Origin: JANNBN01 sp031385545
Lineage (GTDB): Bacteria; Actinomycetota; Acidimicrobiia; Acidimicrobiales; JANYDT01
Assembly (NCBI GenBank): GCA_031385545.1
Contig: JANNBN010000125.1
Coordinates: forward strand, 1-64,000
Direction of reading: 5' to 3'
Length of the DNA stretch: 64,000 nt
Part shown: piece by piece, positions 37,529 to 46,650 of the stretch
Layout: each line of letters starts with the position of its first letter
Numbering within the stretch: position 1 is the first letter of the stretch
Made by a program: the position numbers and the translations under genes
Notes under the pieces: generated by a model
Database searches by the model: none
Seen by the model: the letters and a program-made list of their open reading frames with translations, nothing else
Told to the model about the DNA's origin: nothing

Positions 37529-39040
37529 TCAGCCGGTGCAGACGATACCCGGGGCCGGGAGAACCAGGTTCACCAGGAAGTCCACTGCGTACGGATCGAC
37601 ACAGGTTCCCCGGCCGACCTGGCCGTGATCGGCGCCGACGCGGGTGAGCAAGGTTCCGCCGGTGGTGGCGACCATCGACTGCTGCCACTCGATCGGGGTG
37701 ATGAGATCGAGGGTGGCGCCAACCAGGAGGACCGGTGCGACGCCATTTGGCCTGATCACCGGTTGCGGGCGGGTCTTCGCCGGCCAGTAACCGCAGATCT
37801 TGTACAACTCGGCACTGCCCTTTGCGTTGACCTGGAAGTGCGGTGCGGCTGCGGGGAGCCGGGTCGTCAACGTGGCCAATTCGGCCTGGTTCTGGGTGAC
37901 AAGCCCATCGTGGCACTGGTACGCGAAGATCGATTCGAGCACCTCGTAGTCAGCCCGTGGGGCAAAGCTGCGCAGATCGAACGCGTTGTACGGGTCGTCG
38001 GTGGAATTGGCTGCCGCAGCCAGACCGTCGGCGAGGATCTTCCATCCCCCGATGGACTGGGATTCCAGCAGGCGTTCGACCGTGCCCTCGAACCGGCTGC
38101 GACGGGTCTCGCGGCTGCGGGAACCTCCGTAGTAGGAGAGGACCTGGTCGTATCGCGAAACGAGGTCTGTGCCGTTGTTGAACGAGCAGGGTGTGTATGT
38201 CCCGTCCTGGCACTGGCGAAGAAACGCGATGAGTGATCGTTCGTTGGCTGCGTACCCGGCTTCGAGCAGGCCCGTTCCGAATTGCGTGTGATCGAGGCCC
38301 GAATCAAGCACAACCGCCCGCAGCGTGGTGGGGAACAGCGTTGCGTACAGCGCGCCCAGATAGCCGCCGTAGGAGAAACCGAGGAAATTGATCTGCGACT
38401 CACCCAATGCCCTCCGAACCCAGTCGTGGTCGCGGACAGAGCTTTCGCTGTCGATGTACTTGAGCAACTGCCCTGACCGCTTGCCACACGCCGCGGCGAT
38501 AGCCTTCAAGTACTGGTTGTCGGTGCGAATGGTGTCCAAGTCCAGTGGGTCGATGCCGCAGCTCACCGGAGCTGAGTTCGTGGTGCCTCGGGGATCGAGG
38601 CCGATGATGTCGAAACGGGCGACCACCTCGGCGGGAAAGATCCGTTCGGCACCACGGATGAGCCCGTTGGCACTTGCTCCGGGGCCGCCTGGGTTGACGA
38701 ACAGTGCACCGATCCGACGGGCGGGGTCGGTTGCCCGGTGCCTGACGACGGAGAGTTCCAGCGCAGGGGAGAAGGGGTCCGCGTAGTTCATCGGCGCTTC
38801 GACGATGGCGCACTCAAGTACCTCGAAGCAGCCGCGAAACAAGACGGGCGCTGGTTCTTTCCACCGCGTGGCGTGCTTTGGGAACTGGTAGACGCCGTTC
38901 ACGTCCTGGGCCACGACCTTGGAGCGGACCTTCCTTTTCGTGGTCGCCGCCGAAGCAGGTTGGGCGACTGTGCTGATCAGAGCGGTGACCAGTACGGCGG
39001 CCAGGAGGGCGGTGAGGGGCAGCGTTCGGCGCCGAATCAT
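37529..39040 (-). CDS. Secreted alpha/beta hydrolase, tripeptidyl-aminopeptidase-like
   Basis: A 503-residue exported hydrolase. The signal peptide is basic then hydrophobic (TALLAAVLVTALISTVAQPA), ending ASA. VNPGGPGASANGL forms the oxyanion region, INFLGFSYGGYLGALYA holds the nucleophile Ser in GFSYGG, LLVGATLDLITPI carries the acid Asp, and GADHGQVGRG the catalytic His. A C-terminal TAP-like domain with paired cysteines (CGYWP, GTCVD, GIVCTG) is present. Relatives (SlpD/E, Tap of Streptomyces, mycobacterial CaeA/Hip1) cleave peptides or esters at the cell surface. TAAGGT 6 nt before ATG 39040 suggests leaderless expression. Confidence 0.9.
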   Translation of the reverse strand: MIRRRTLPLTALLAAVLVTALISTVAQPASAATTKRKVRSKVVAQDVNGVYQFPKHATRWKEPAPVLFRGCFEVLECAIVEAPMNYADPFSPALELSVVRHRATDPARRIGALFVNPGGPGASANGLIRGAERIFPAEVVARFDIIGLDPRGTTNSAPVSCGIDPLDLDTIRTDNQYLKAIAAACGKRSGQLLKYIDSESSVRDHDWVRRALGESQINFLGFSYGGYLGALYATLFPTTLRAVVLDSGLDHTQFGTGLLEAGYAANERSLIAFLRQCQDGTYTPCSFNNGTDLVSRYDQVLSYYGGSRSRETRRSRFEGTVERLLESQSIGGWKILADGLAAAANSTDDPYNAFDLRSFAPRADYEVLESIFAYQCHDGLVTQNQAELATLTTRLPAAAPHFQVNAKGSAELYKICGYWPAKTRPQPVIRPNGVAPVLLVGATLDLITPIEWQQSMVATTGGTLLTRVGADHGQVGRGTCVDPYAVDFLVNLVLPAPGIVCTG

Positions 39041-39046
39041 GGGGCG

Positions 39047-39052
39047 ACCTTA
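39047..39052 (-). promoter_or_regulatory. -10 element of alpha/beta hydrolase gene
   Basis: TAAGGT on the minus strand, 6 nt before ATG 39040. Confidence 0.5.
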
Positions 39053-39199
39053 TCGGCGGACTGGTTTAAGCGGTACACCAGAGGTGACGATGAAGGAATA
39101 CCGCCCCAGGGCTCGCTGGTTCGTTTTCGCCTGTCGCAACGCGAATCAAATGGGCTGCTCGGCGCTGCCCCAAAACTGCTCAGGAGTAGGCTGAATCCC

Positions 39200-42100
39200 G
39201 TGACCTCGATCCTTCCCGACGACCCGACGCTCGGGCCCAATTCGTGGCTCGTCGACGAGATGCGCGAGCAGTACACCGACAACCCTGCGTCGGTCTCCGA
39301 AAGTTGGCGTGCATACTTCAACGGGTACGCAGGACCGTCGGTTTCACGTGCTGCTGCGAACGGCGCAGTACATGCAGTACCAACCACACGCAGCGCGCCA
39401 GCGACTGCCACGGACGGAACAGCGTCGGCTCCTGCCGTCACTGCTCCGGCTCCCGCAGTTGTCGCCCAAAAGCCGACCGCCGCACCCGTTATCGCTGCGG
39501 GCGGCGAGACCAGCCCGTTGCGCGGCGTTGCATCGAAGATTGTCCAGAACATGGAGGCTTCCCTCGACGTTCCCACGGCAACGAGCGTTCGCGACGTGCC
39601 GGCCAAGCTGCTCGAGGTCCAGCGCAGCATCATCAATAATCATCTGAAGCGCACGCGGGGTGGCAAGGTCAGCTTCACCCACCTCATCGCGTTCGCCATC
39701 GTGCGCGGTCTCGACGCTGTTCCGTCGATGCGCAACACGTTCACCCGAGACGCTGAAGGCAACCCGCTGCTGGTCCGTAACGCAACGGTGGGTCTGGGAA
39801 TCGCTGTCGATCTCGCCAAGGCCGATGGATCCCGGGCGCTCGTGGTGCCATGCATCAAGAACGCCAACCATCTCACCTTCCGGCAGTTCTACGACGCGTA
39901 CGAAACGCTCATCGGAAAGGCCCGCACCAACAAGCTGACCGTCGACGACTTCGCAGGCGTCACCGTGTCCATCACCAACCCTGGCGGAATCGGCACTCGG
40001 CACTCGGTCCCTCGGCTGATGCCGGGCCAGGCTGCGATCATCGGCCTTGGCACGATCGACTACCCGGCTGCGTTCATGGCGGCCGACCCGGCGAAGCTCG
40101 CCGAGATCGGTATCTCCAAGACCATCACGCTCACCTCGACGTACGACCATCGCATCATCCAGGGCGCCGAGTCGGGCATGTTCCTGGACAAGATCCAGCA
40201 CCTCCTCACCGACGATGAGGCGTTCTGGGAAACCGTCTTCGATTCGATGGACATCCCGTACGAACCGGCGCGCTGGCATCGCGATACCAACCCGTCCGAC
40301 GCCGTCCGTTCGGCCGTTGCCAAGGCAGCAGCCGCACAGGAGCTGATCAACGCGTACCGGTCGCGCGGCCATCTCATCTCGGACCTTGAACCGCTCGGCA
40401 TCATGCATCGGGCGATGTCCGACGAGCTCGACCCCATCACATACGAACTGTCCATCTGGGACCTCGATCGAGACGTGTACACGGGCGACATCGCCGGTGC
40501 GGATCACCACACCGTCGGCGAGCTGTTGGGCATCCTGCGCGACGCCTATTGCCGCACCGTCGGCATCGAGTACATGCACATCATGAACCCGACCGAGAAA
40601 GCGTGGCTGCAGGCGCGCACGGAGGGCGTCGACACCAAGCTGAAGCCGGCAGAACAGCACCGAATCCTCGAACGGCTCAATATGGCCGAAGCGTTTGAGA
40701 AATTCCTCGCCAAGCGCTATCCGGGTACCAAGCGGTTCGGCCTCGAGGGCGGCGAGTCCGCGATGGTCGTCATCGACGCAGTGCTCGATGCAGCGGCCGG
40801 TGTCGGCGTCAAAGGTGCGGTCATCGGCATGCCTCACCGGGGACGTCTCAACACGTTGGTCAATGTGGTCGGCAAGCCTGTTGCACAAGTGTTCAAGGAG
40901 TTCGAAGACCTCATCGAGGGAACCGTCTACGGTTCCGGTGACGTCAAGTACCACCTGGGCGCCCAAGGTACCTATACCGGGCTCAGTGGCGCATCGATGG
41001 GCATCAACCTTGCTCCCAACCCATCGCATCTCGAAGCGGTGTACCCCGTCGTCGAAGGGATGGTCCGCGCGCAACTCGACGAGATTGGCGAGCTGGGTGG
41101 CAGCTCGGTGCTGCCGGTCATCATGCACGGCGACGCTGCGTTCATCGGCCAGGGTGTCGTGCAGGAGACGCTCAATCTCAGCCAGCTCGCCGGCTACAAG
41201 ACCGGTGGCACCATCCACCTCATCGTCAACAACCAGGTCGGTTTCACCACCAACCCTGATGCAGCCCGTTCATCGGTCTATTGCACCGATATCGCCAAGA
41301 TGGTCCAGGCGCCCATCTTCCATGTCAACGGCGACGACCCCGAGGCGTGTTACCGGGTCGGGCGGTTGGCTGCGGACTTCCGGCACCAATTCAAGAAAGA
41401 CGTGGTGATCGACCTCGTCTGCTACCGGCGCATGGGACACAACGAGGGCGACGAACCCAGGTACACCCAGCCCCTCATGTACGAGCGCATCGACAACCAT
41501 CCCTCCACGCGAGAGATCTACGCGGCGTCGCTCGTCGGCCGCAAGGACATCACCCAGGAAGAGGCTGACGCAGCATTCTCGTCGTATCAGTCGCTGATGC
41601 AGACTGCCCTCGACCAGACCCGCACCCTCACGTCGACCGGAAGCATGCTGCCGCCCAACCTCGACGACATCGGCTCGCCCTTCGACCCTATACATACGGG
41701 CGTCGACCGTTCCATGCTGGACCTCATCTCGGGTGCTGTTCATTCATGGCCAGAGGATTTCAATATTCACCCGAAGTTGGCTCGGCAGCTCGAAAGCCGT
41801 AAAGCCACTTACGATTCGACGGGCGAGATCGATTGGGCGCTTGCCGAGGCGATGGCGTTCGGTTCGCTGGCCCTCGAAGGTGTGCCGGTCCGAGTCAGCG
41901 GCGAAGACTCTCGCCGAGGCACATTCAGCCATCGCCAGGCAGTGTTCATCGACACCCAAACCGGCGCCGAGTGGTATCCGCTGGCCAACCTTGACCCCGG
42001 CCAAGGCCGGTTCAACGTCTTCGATTCGTCGCTGTCGGAATATGCGGTGCTCGGTTTCGACTACGGCTACACAATCCAAAATCCCGACGCGTTCGTGGTG

Positions 42101-42862
42101 TGGGAAGCGCAGTTCGGTGACTTCGTCAACGGTGCGCAGATCATCATCGATCAGTTCATCGCGTCCGGCGAAACCAAGTGGGAACAGACCTCTTCACTCA
42201 CGATGCTGCTGCCGCACGGGTACGAGGGGCAAGGCCCCGAGCACTCGTCGGCTCGGCTCGAACGCTTCTTACAGTTGTGCGCGCACGAGAACATTCGGGT
42301 CGTCAACGTCACCTCGTCTGCTCAGCTGTTCCACCTGCTGCGCCGCCAGATGCACTCGCCCAACCGCAAGCCGCTCGTTGTCATGGCACCGAAGAGCGGC
42401 CTCCGCTCGAAAGAGTCGCGTAGCAAGGTTGCCGAGTTCGTCACGGGTTCCTTCGCCGAGGTTCTCGACGACGCCACCATCACCGACACCGCAGCCGTTC
42501 GCAAGATCGTGCTGTCCACGGGCAAGGTCACCTGGGATGCCGACAAGGCTCGCCAGAAGGCCGGAGTTGCGGGGGAGATTGCGTTGGTGAAGGTTGAACA
42601 GATCTATCCGTGGCCCGAAGCGCAGATCGAAGCGATCGTCGCCCGGTATCCCAACGCCGACGTGTACTGGATGCAGGAGGAGCCGGCCAACTTCGGCGCG
42701 TGGAACTTCGTCGAAGGCCGAGTCCAGGCGATCTGCGGCCGGCAAGGGCGCCGCCTGGGGCTCATCGCCCGCCCGAAGTCCGGATCGCCGGCAACCGGTT
42801 CGCATCACGAGCACGACCTCGAACTCGAATCGCTGCAGGCAGCGGTCGTCAACGGTCTCTGA
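39200..42862 (+). CDS. kgd: Multifunctional 2-oxoglutarate decarboxylase/dehydrogenase (KGD, E2-E1 fusion)
   Basis: A 1220-residue actinobacterial KGD. It starts with the short flexible segment GPNSWLVDEMREQYTDNPAS, then an Ala/Pro/Thr linker (about 55-100). An E2-type succinyltransferase core follows (about 105-335, with TYDHRII at 314-320 carrying the catalytic His) and then the thiamine-diphosphate E1 domain (GMPHRGRLNTLVNVVGKP; HGDAAFIGQGVVQETLNLSQ; NNQVGFTT). It lacks a lipoyl domain, as in mycobacterial KGD, so it needs an external lipoylated partner for dehydrogenase activity. GTG 39200 has AGGAG upstream. It drives the oxidative TCA cycle. A long open frame on the opposite strand is a shadow. 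Confidence 0.95.
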   Translation: MTSILPDDPTLGPNSWLVDEMREQYTDNPASVSESWRAYFNGYAGPSVSRAAANGAVHAVPTTRSAPATATDGTASAPAVTAPAPAVVAQKPTAAPVIAAGGETSPLRGVASKIVQNMEASLDVPTATSVRDVPAKLLEVQRSIINNHLKRTRGGKVSFTHLIAFAIVRGLDAVPSMRNTFTRDAEGNPLLVRNATVGLGIAVDLAKADGSRALVVPCIKNANHLTFRQFYDAYETLIGKARTNKLTVDDFAGVTVSITNPGGIGTRHSVPRLMPGQAAIIGLGTIDYPAAFMAADPAKLAEIGISKTITLTSTYDHRIIQGAESGMFLDKIQHLLTDDEAFWETVFDSMDIPYEPARWHRDTNPSDAVRSAVAKAAAAQELINAYRSRGHLISDLEPLGIMHRAMSDELDPITYELSIWDLDRDVYTGDIAGADHHTVGELLGILRDAYCRTVGIEYMHIMNPTEKAWLQARTEGVDTKLKPAEQHRILERLNMAEAFEKFLAKRYPGTKRFGLEGGESAMVVIDAVLDAAAGVGVKGAVIGMPHRGRLNTLVNVVGKPVAQVFKEFEDLIEGTVYGSGDVKYHLGAQGTYTGLSGASMGINLAPNPSHLEAVYPVVEGMVRAQLDEIGELGGSSVLPVIMHGDAAFIGQGVVQETLNLSQLAGYKTGGTIHLIVNNQVGFTTNPDAARSSVYCTDIAKMVQAPIFHVNGDDPEACYRVGRLAADFRHQFKKDVVIDLVCYRRMGHNEGDEPRYTQPLMYERIDNHPSTREIYAASLVGRKDITQEEADAAFSSYQSLMQTALDQTRTLTSTGSMLPPNLDDIGSPFDPIHTGVDRSMLDLISGAVHSWPEDFNIHPKLARQLESRKATYDSTGEIDWALAEAMAFGSLALEGVPVRVSGEDSRRGTFSHRQAVFIDTQTGAEWYPLANLDPGQGRFNVFDSSLSEYAVLGFDYGYTIQNPDAFVVWEAQFGDFVNGAQIIIDQFIASGETKWEQTSSLTMLLPHGYEGQGPEHSSARLERFLQLCAHENIRVVNVTSSAQLFHLLRRQMHSPNRKPLVVMAPKSGLRSKESRSKVAEFVTGSFAEVLDDATITDTAAVRKIVLSTGKVTWDADKARQKAGVAGEIALVKVEQIYPWPEAQIEAIVARYPNADVYWMQEEPANFGAWNFVEGRVQAICGRQGRRLGLIARPKSGSPATGSHHEHDLELESLQAAVVNGL

Positions 42863-42887
42863 CGCGCCCGATCGTCGAACTGAGATC

Positions 42888-43907
42888 ATGCGAGTCCTCG
42901 TCACCGGTGGAGCCGGTTACATCGGAAGCCATACCGTGGTCGAGTTGCTCGGCAGGGGTCATGAGGTTGCGATCGTCGACAACCTGGACAACTCGAAGGC
43001 TGAAGCGGTTCGAAGGGTCAACGCCATCGCAGGCCGCGAGGCTACGTTGCACGTGGTCGACATCGCCGATCGCAACGCCTTGTCCGATGTCTTCGCGTCG
43101 TTGCGGCCCGACGCTGTCATCCATTTCGCAGGCCTGAAAGCCGTTGGGGAGAGCGCAGACATCCCGCTGCGGTACTACTCGAACAACATCACAGGAACGT
43201 TGGTGCTGCTCGAGGTGATGGAGGCCCACGGGTGCCACACGCTGGTGTTCTCCTCCAGCGCCACGGTGTACCGCGCCGACAACCCGGTGCCGTTCGTCGA
43301 GAGCGCAGCGCTCGGCGCGTCCAACCCGTATGGGCGCACCAAATGGTTCCTCGAGGAGATCCTGCACGACGTTGCCGCATCGAACACCAAGTGGCGCTTC
43401 GGGCTGCTCCGCTACTTCAACCCGGCGGGCGCACATCCAAGCGGCACCATCGGTGAAGACCCAAACGGTGTCCCCAACAACTTGCTGCCGTTCATCGCCC
43501 AGGTTGCCGTTGGGCGACGCGATCGGCTGCAGGTCTTCGGCGATGACTACGACACGGTGGACGGCACCGGGGTGCGTGACTACATCCACGTCGTCGATCT
43601 GGCGCGAGGTCATCTGCGGTGCCTTGAGAAACTCGAGGCGCTTGGCGACGAGGCCGGCTGCAGGGTCTGGAATCTCGGCACGGGTAGGGGTTCGAGCGTT
43701 CTGCAGATCATCCGATCGTTCGAACGGGCTTCGGGCGTTGACATCCCCTACGACGTGGTCCCTCGGCGACCCGGTGATTCTGCGGTGTCCTACGGTGATC
43801 CGACAAAGGCTCGAGAAGAGCTGGGGTGGTCCGCGGAATACACCGTTGACTCAATGTGTGCAGACGCGTGGAACTGGCAGCGCACGAACCCCAACGGATA
43901 CTCCTGA
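42888..43907 (+). CDS. galE: UDP-glucose 4-epimerase
   Basis: A 339-residue extended SDR. VTGGAGYIGSHTVVELL binds NAD, HFAGLKAVGES and SSSATVYRADNP hold the catalytic Ser/Thr, and NPYGRTK the Tyr-xxx-Lys pair. LRYFNPAGAHPSGTIGEDP, NNLLPF and GTGVRDYIHVVDLA are signature GalE segments. It interconverts UDP-glucose and UDP-galactose for envelope glycans. It begins 25 nt after kgd on the same strand. YRADN replaces the usual YGDP/YGxP after the catalytic Tyr segment, a small deviation. Confidence 0.95.
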   Translation: MRVLVTGGAGYIGSHTVVELLGRGHEVAIVDNLDNSKAEAVRRVNAIAGREATLHVVDIADRNALSDVFASLRPDAVIHFAGLKAVGESADIPLRYYSNNITGTLVLLEVMEAHGCHTLVFSSSATVYRADNPVPFVESAALGASNPYGRTKWFLEEILHDVAASNTKWRFGLLRYFNPAGAHPSGTIGEDPNGVPNNLLPFIAQVAVGRRDRLQVFGDDYDTVDGTGVRDYIHVVDLARGHLRCLEKLEALGDEAGCRVWNLGTGRGSSVLQIIRSFERASGVDIPYDVVPRRPGDSAVSYGDPTKAREELGWSAEYTVDSMCADAWNWQRTNPNGYS

Positions 43908-43947
43908 TCGTTCGAACACCGGCTGGCGCATCGGTGGGTGCGCACCG

Positions 43948-46581
43948 CTATTGCGGCAGGAGCGCGCTGAGCACGGCCCACATCTCCCGATAGAGAGCGC
44001 TTCGTTCGCTGACTGCTCCGTCGGCCAGGAGGCGTTCAACGGTCTGTGCGCTGAGGCGCAGTGATGCCTGGTCCAAGATCACGGAACGCTGATTGCGGGA
44101 GAACTCGGACCGCGACGCGGCAACACAGGCCCCGACCGCGCGAACGGCGAGCGTGTCCTCGCCCTCGCACTGCACCAGCCGGGCGAGCACCAAACCGATG
44201 CGGTTGAAGTCACCCTGCAGCACCGGGTCGAGGAATCGGATCGCTGCGAGCCTGTCGGCGGTCGGCAATCCCGCCTGCACCGCCGCTTCGGAGTACATGC
44301 TGATCAGCCCGCTCGACATGATCGACAACGACGGCAGCACGCCCAGGTGACTCAGAAGCGGTTTGGTGGTGCGCACGGCCCGTTCTGTCGCGTCACGCCC
44401 GAGTGAACCGAGGCAGATCATCGAACCTGCTGGGATCAGCAGACGGCTCAGGCCAGCCTGCTTCACCGCCAGCAGCACGGTGTCGACCAATCGGTCCACT
44501 TCGGAATGGCCGCCGATGTAGGAGTACCCCAGCAAGGCGGCGGTCTTGAGGCGCGCCCGCTCGCCAAGGTCTTCCACCGTGTCGGCACGATCTGCAAGCG
44601 CGCCCATGTACTCGGCGAACCTGCCGCGGGCGAGCGCGTTGGCGATCAACAGCACCACGATCTGCATCGAGCCCGGGTCATCGAGCTGCAGAGCCGTCGC
44701 CAGCTCGGCTGCCAACTCTGCCCGGCCTTCTGTTCCATCCGAGGTGGAACGGCGGACGAGTTCGATGGCGAGGAGCCGCCTGCGGTGCGGGTGGTTTTCC
44801 AGCGCATCTGCTTCCATCAACGGAAGGACCAGCTCGGCGAGGATGCTGGCCGCATAGCTGAAGTCTTCGAAGTTCAGCACCAGGTCGCCTGCACGCTGGA
44901 GTTCGCCGTCGTTGAGCAAACCGACAATCGCCTGTCGAAAATTGCCGCTCTCTTCGATCAGCTGCGAGAGACAGCTGGCTTCGGCAGGGCCGAACGCCCG
45001 TCTGGACAAGTCTTCGGCGATGGCGAAACACCAGGCGGTATGAGCGTCCTGAGTAGACCGCAGCTCACCATGCAACACCAGAAGTTCATATGCATACTGG
45101 CGGATTGATTCCAGCAGAACGAAGCGACTCTGCCCAGCCTTGAATTGAACCGAGAGCAGCGATCGATCAACGAGATCTTCCACCAGTTGGTGAGGCCGCT
45201 CGCCAAGGTCGTGCGCCATCGCGATTGCACCAGCGAGCGGGAAGCCGTCCTGAAACACGCTGATGCGACGAAAGAACCTTTGCTGAATTTCGGTGAGCGA
45301 TTCGTAGGACCAATCGATCGCAGCACGCAGGCTGTGATGACGCTCGGGTTTGCGGGATCGGCTGGGGGCACGCAAGACATCGAGGCGATGGTCGAGGTGT
45401 GCGAGCAGTTCTGCCAGGCCCATCGTGCGGGTGGCCGCCGCAGCCAGCTCGATCGCCAGTGGAATCCCGTCGAGCTGTGCGCAGATGTCGTACACGAGGT
45501 TCGACCGGTCAGCGCTGATGACGACCCCGACCTGAAGTGCCCGCTGTTCGAACAGAGCGGGAGCGTCCACGGCTGCTTCAAGCGGCCCGATGCCTGTTCG
45601 AAATTCGCCGGTTACTCCCAATGCTTCGCGGCTGGTTGCGAGAATGCGGAGGTGACGGGTTCTCGACAGCATCGCTTCGGTGAGCTCCGCGGCTAGTTCC
45701 ACGACGTGCTCGCAGTTGTCCAGAATCAGCAGGAGGTGGTGGCCTCGGATTTGCTCGGCCAGCGCCGCCGGCGATGCAGCGGTCGGGAGCCGTAACGCGT
45801 CGGCAACAGCAGACAGAATTGTGGTCATGTCGCGAGTTGGGGCCAATTCCACGAACCACACGCCGTCGGGAAAGTTCGTCCCTTGCTCTTCTGCGACTGC
45901 GATTGCGAGGCGGGTCTTGCCGACCCCTCCCATCCCGACCATGGTGACCAAGCGGGACTTCGTCATCAACGCAGCGATTTCGTCCAGCTCAGCGCGACGC
46001 CCGATGAGATCGTTCACCTGAACCGGAACATTGCCCGTTGCGCTTTCCAGCGTCCGGAGCGGGGGAAACCGGCCAGGCCCGTACTGGAAGAGCTTGACGG
46101 CTGACGTCACTCCCTTGAGGCGGTGCATACCGCACGACACCACGTCGGAGGCCGGAGTGCTCACGCTCTCGCTGAACAGAATCTGCCCACCGTGTCCGGC
46201 GTCGCACACACGAGCACAGAGGTTGACATGAGGACCGAAAAGGTTGTCGCCTCGCTGCTCGACCGCACCACGATGCAATCCGATGCGGACGCTGATGAGT
46301 GGCCCACCCTCCCAGTCCGAATACGTCAGCGCCGCCTGGATGGAGCGGGCAGCCGAAAGCGCACGCTCATCGGATGTGAACACCGCGCAGAAGGCATCGC
46401 CTGGATTGCCGAAGACGACACCGCTTTCCGCTTCGATACACGAACGCATGACGTCATCGTGGACCCTGAGACTGGCTGACATCCCGGCCCCATCGTTCTC
46501 CCAAAGAGCAGTGGATCCGACGATGTCGGTGAACAACAGAGTGCGCGCTTCGGATTGCTCGCTCGGTTCGATGGAGCCCAC
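43948..46581 (-). CDS. Class III nucleotidyl cyclase-ATPase signalling regulator
   Basis: An 877-residue multidomain protein. Residues 13-165 form an adenylate/guanylate cyclase domain (LLFTDIVGST with D19; GNPGDAFCAVF with D62 as the second metal Asp; NLFGPHVNLCARV). An AAA/NB-ARC-like ATPase follows: Walker A GMGGVGKT at 216-223, Walker B LLLILDN at 283-289 and the sensor ILATSREALG. The remaining 450 residues are helical, TPR-like repeats. No DNA-binding helix-turn-helix is seen at the end. GTG 46581 is the only usable start below the divergent gene; TACCCT is 7 nt upstream. It is divergent from the lipoxygenase, with a 69-bp spacer, suggesting linked control. Confidence 0.85.
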   Translation of the reverse strand: MGSIEPSEQSEARTLLFTDIVGSTALWENDGAGMSASLRVHDDVMRSCIEAESGVVFGNPGDAFCAVFTSDERALSAARSIQAALTYSDWEGGPLISVRIGLHRGAVEQRGDNLFGPHVNLCARVCDAGHGGQILFSESVSTPASDVVSCGMHRLKGVTSAVKLFQYGPGRFPPLRTLESATGNVPVQVNDLIGRRAELDEIAALMTKSRLVTMVGMGGVGKTRLAIAVAEEQGTNFPDGVWFVELAPTRDMTTILSAVADALRLPTAASPAALAEQIRGHHLLLILDNCEHVVELAAELTEAMLSRTRHLRILATSREALGVTGEFRTGIGPLEAAVDAPALFEQRALQVGVVISADRSNLVYDICAQLDGIPLAIELAAAATRTMGLAELLAHLDHRLDVLRAPSRSRKPERHHSLRAAIDWSYESLTEIQQRFFRRISVFQDGFPLAGAIAMAHDLGERPHQLVEDLVDRSLLSVQFKAGQSRFVLLESIRQYAYELLVLHGELRSTQDAHTAWCFAIAEDLSRRAFGPAEASCLSQLIEESGNFRQAIVGLLNDGELQRAGDLVLNFEDFSYAASILAELVLPLMEADALENHPHRRRLLAIELVRRSTSDGTEGRAELAAELATALQLDDPGSMQIVVLLIANALARGRFAEYMGALADRADTVEDLGERARLKTAALLGYSYIGGHSEVDRLVDTVLLAVKQAGLSRLLIPAGSMICLGSLGRDATERAVRTTKPLLSHLGVLPSLSIMSSGLISMYSEAAVQAGLPTADRLAAIRFLDPVLQGDFNRIGLVLARLVQCEGEDTLAVRAVGACVAASRSEFSRNQRSVILDQASLRLSAQTVERLLADGAVSERSALYREMWAVLSALLPQ

Positions 46582-46588
46582 GGACGGA

Positions 46589-46594
46589 AGGGTA
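46589..46594 (-). promoter_or_regulatory. -10 element of cyclase-ATPase regulator gene
   Basis: TACCCT on the minus strand, 7 nt before GTG 46581. It lies within 50 bp of the lipoxygenase -10, so the two promoters must share their upstream DNA. Confidence 0.45.
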
Positions 46595-46639
46595 CAGCGT
46601 GGACTTCGCCCGTCGCTTGTGCGATCGGCCGTTCGAGCG

Positions 46640-46645
46640 TACCGT
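46640..46645 (+). promoter_or_regulatory. -10 element of lipoxygenase gene
   Basis: TACCGT, 5 nt before ATG 46651, predicts a leaderless transcript. The -35 region would lie inside the 5' end of the divergent regulator transcript unit. Confidence 0.45.
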
Positions 46646-46650
46646 TGGCC

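Noticed and set aside
39344..41218. A 624-codon open frame on the minus strand inside kgd.
   Set aside because: Same reason: a high-GC shadow of a certain gene.
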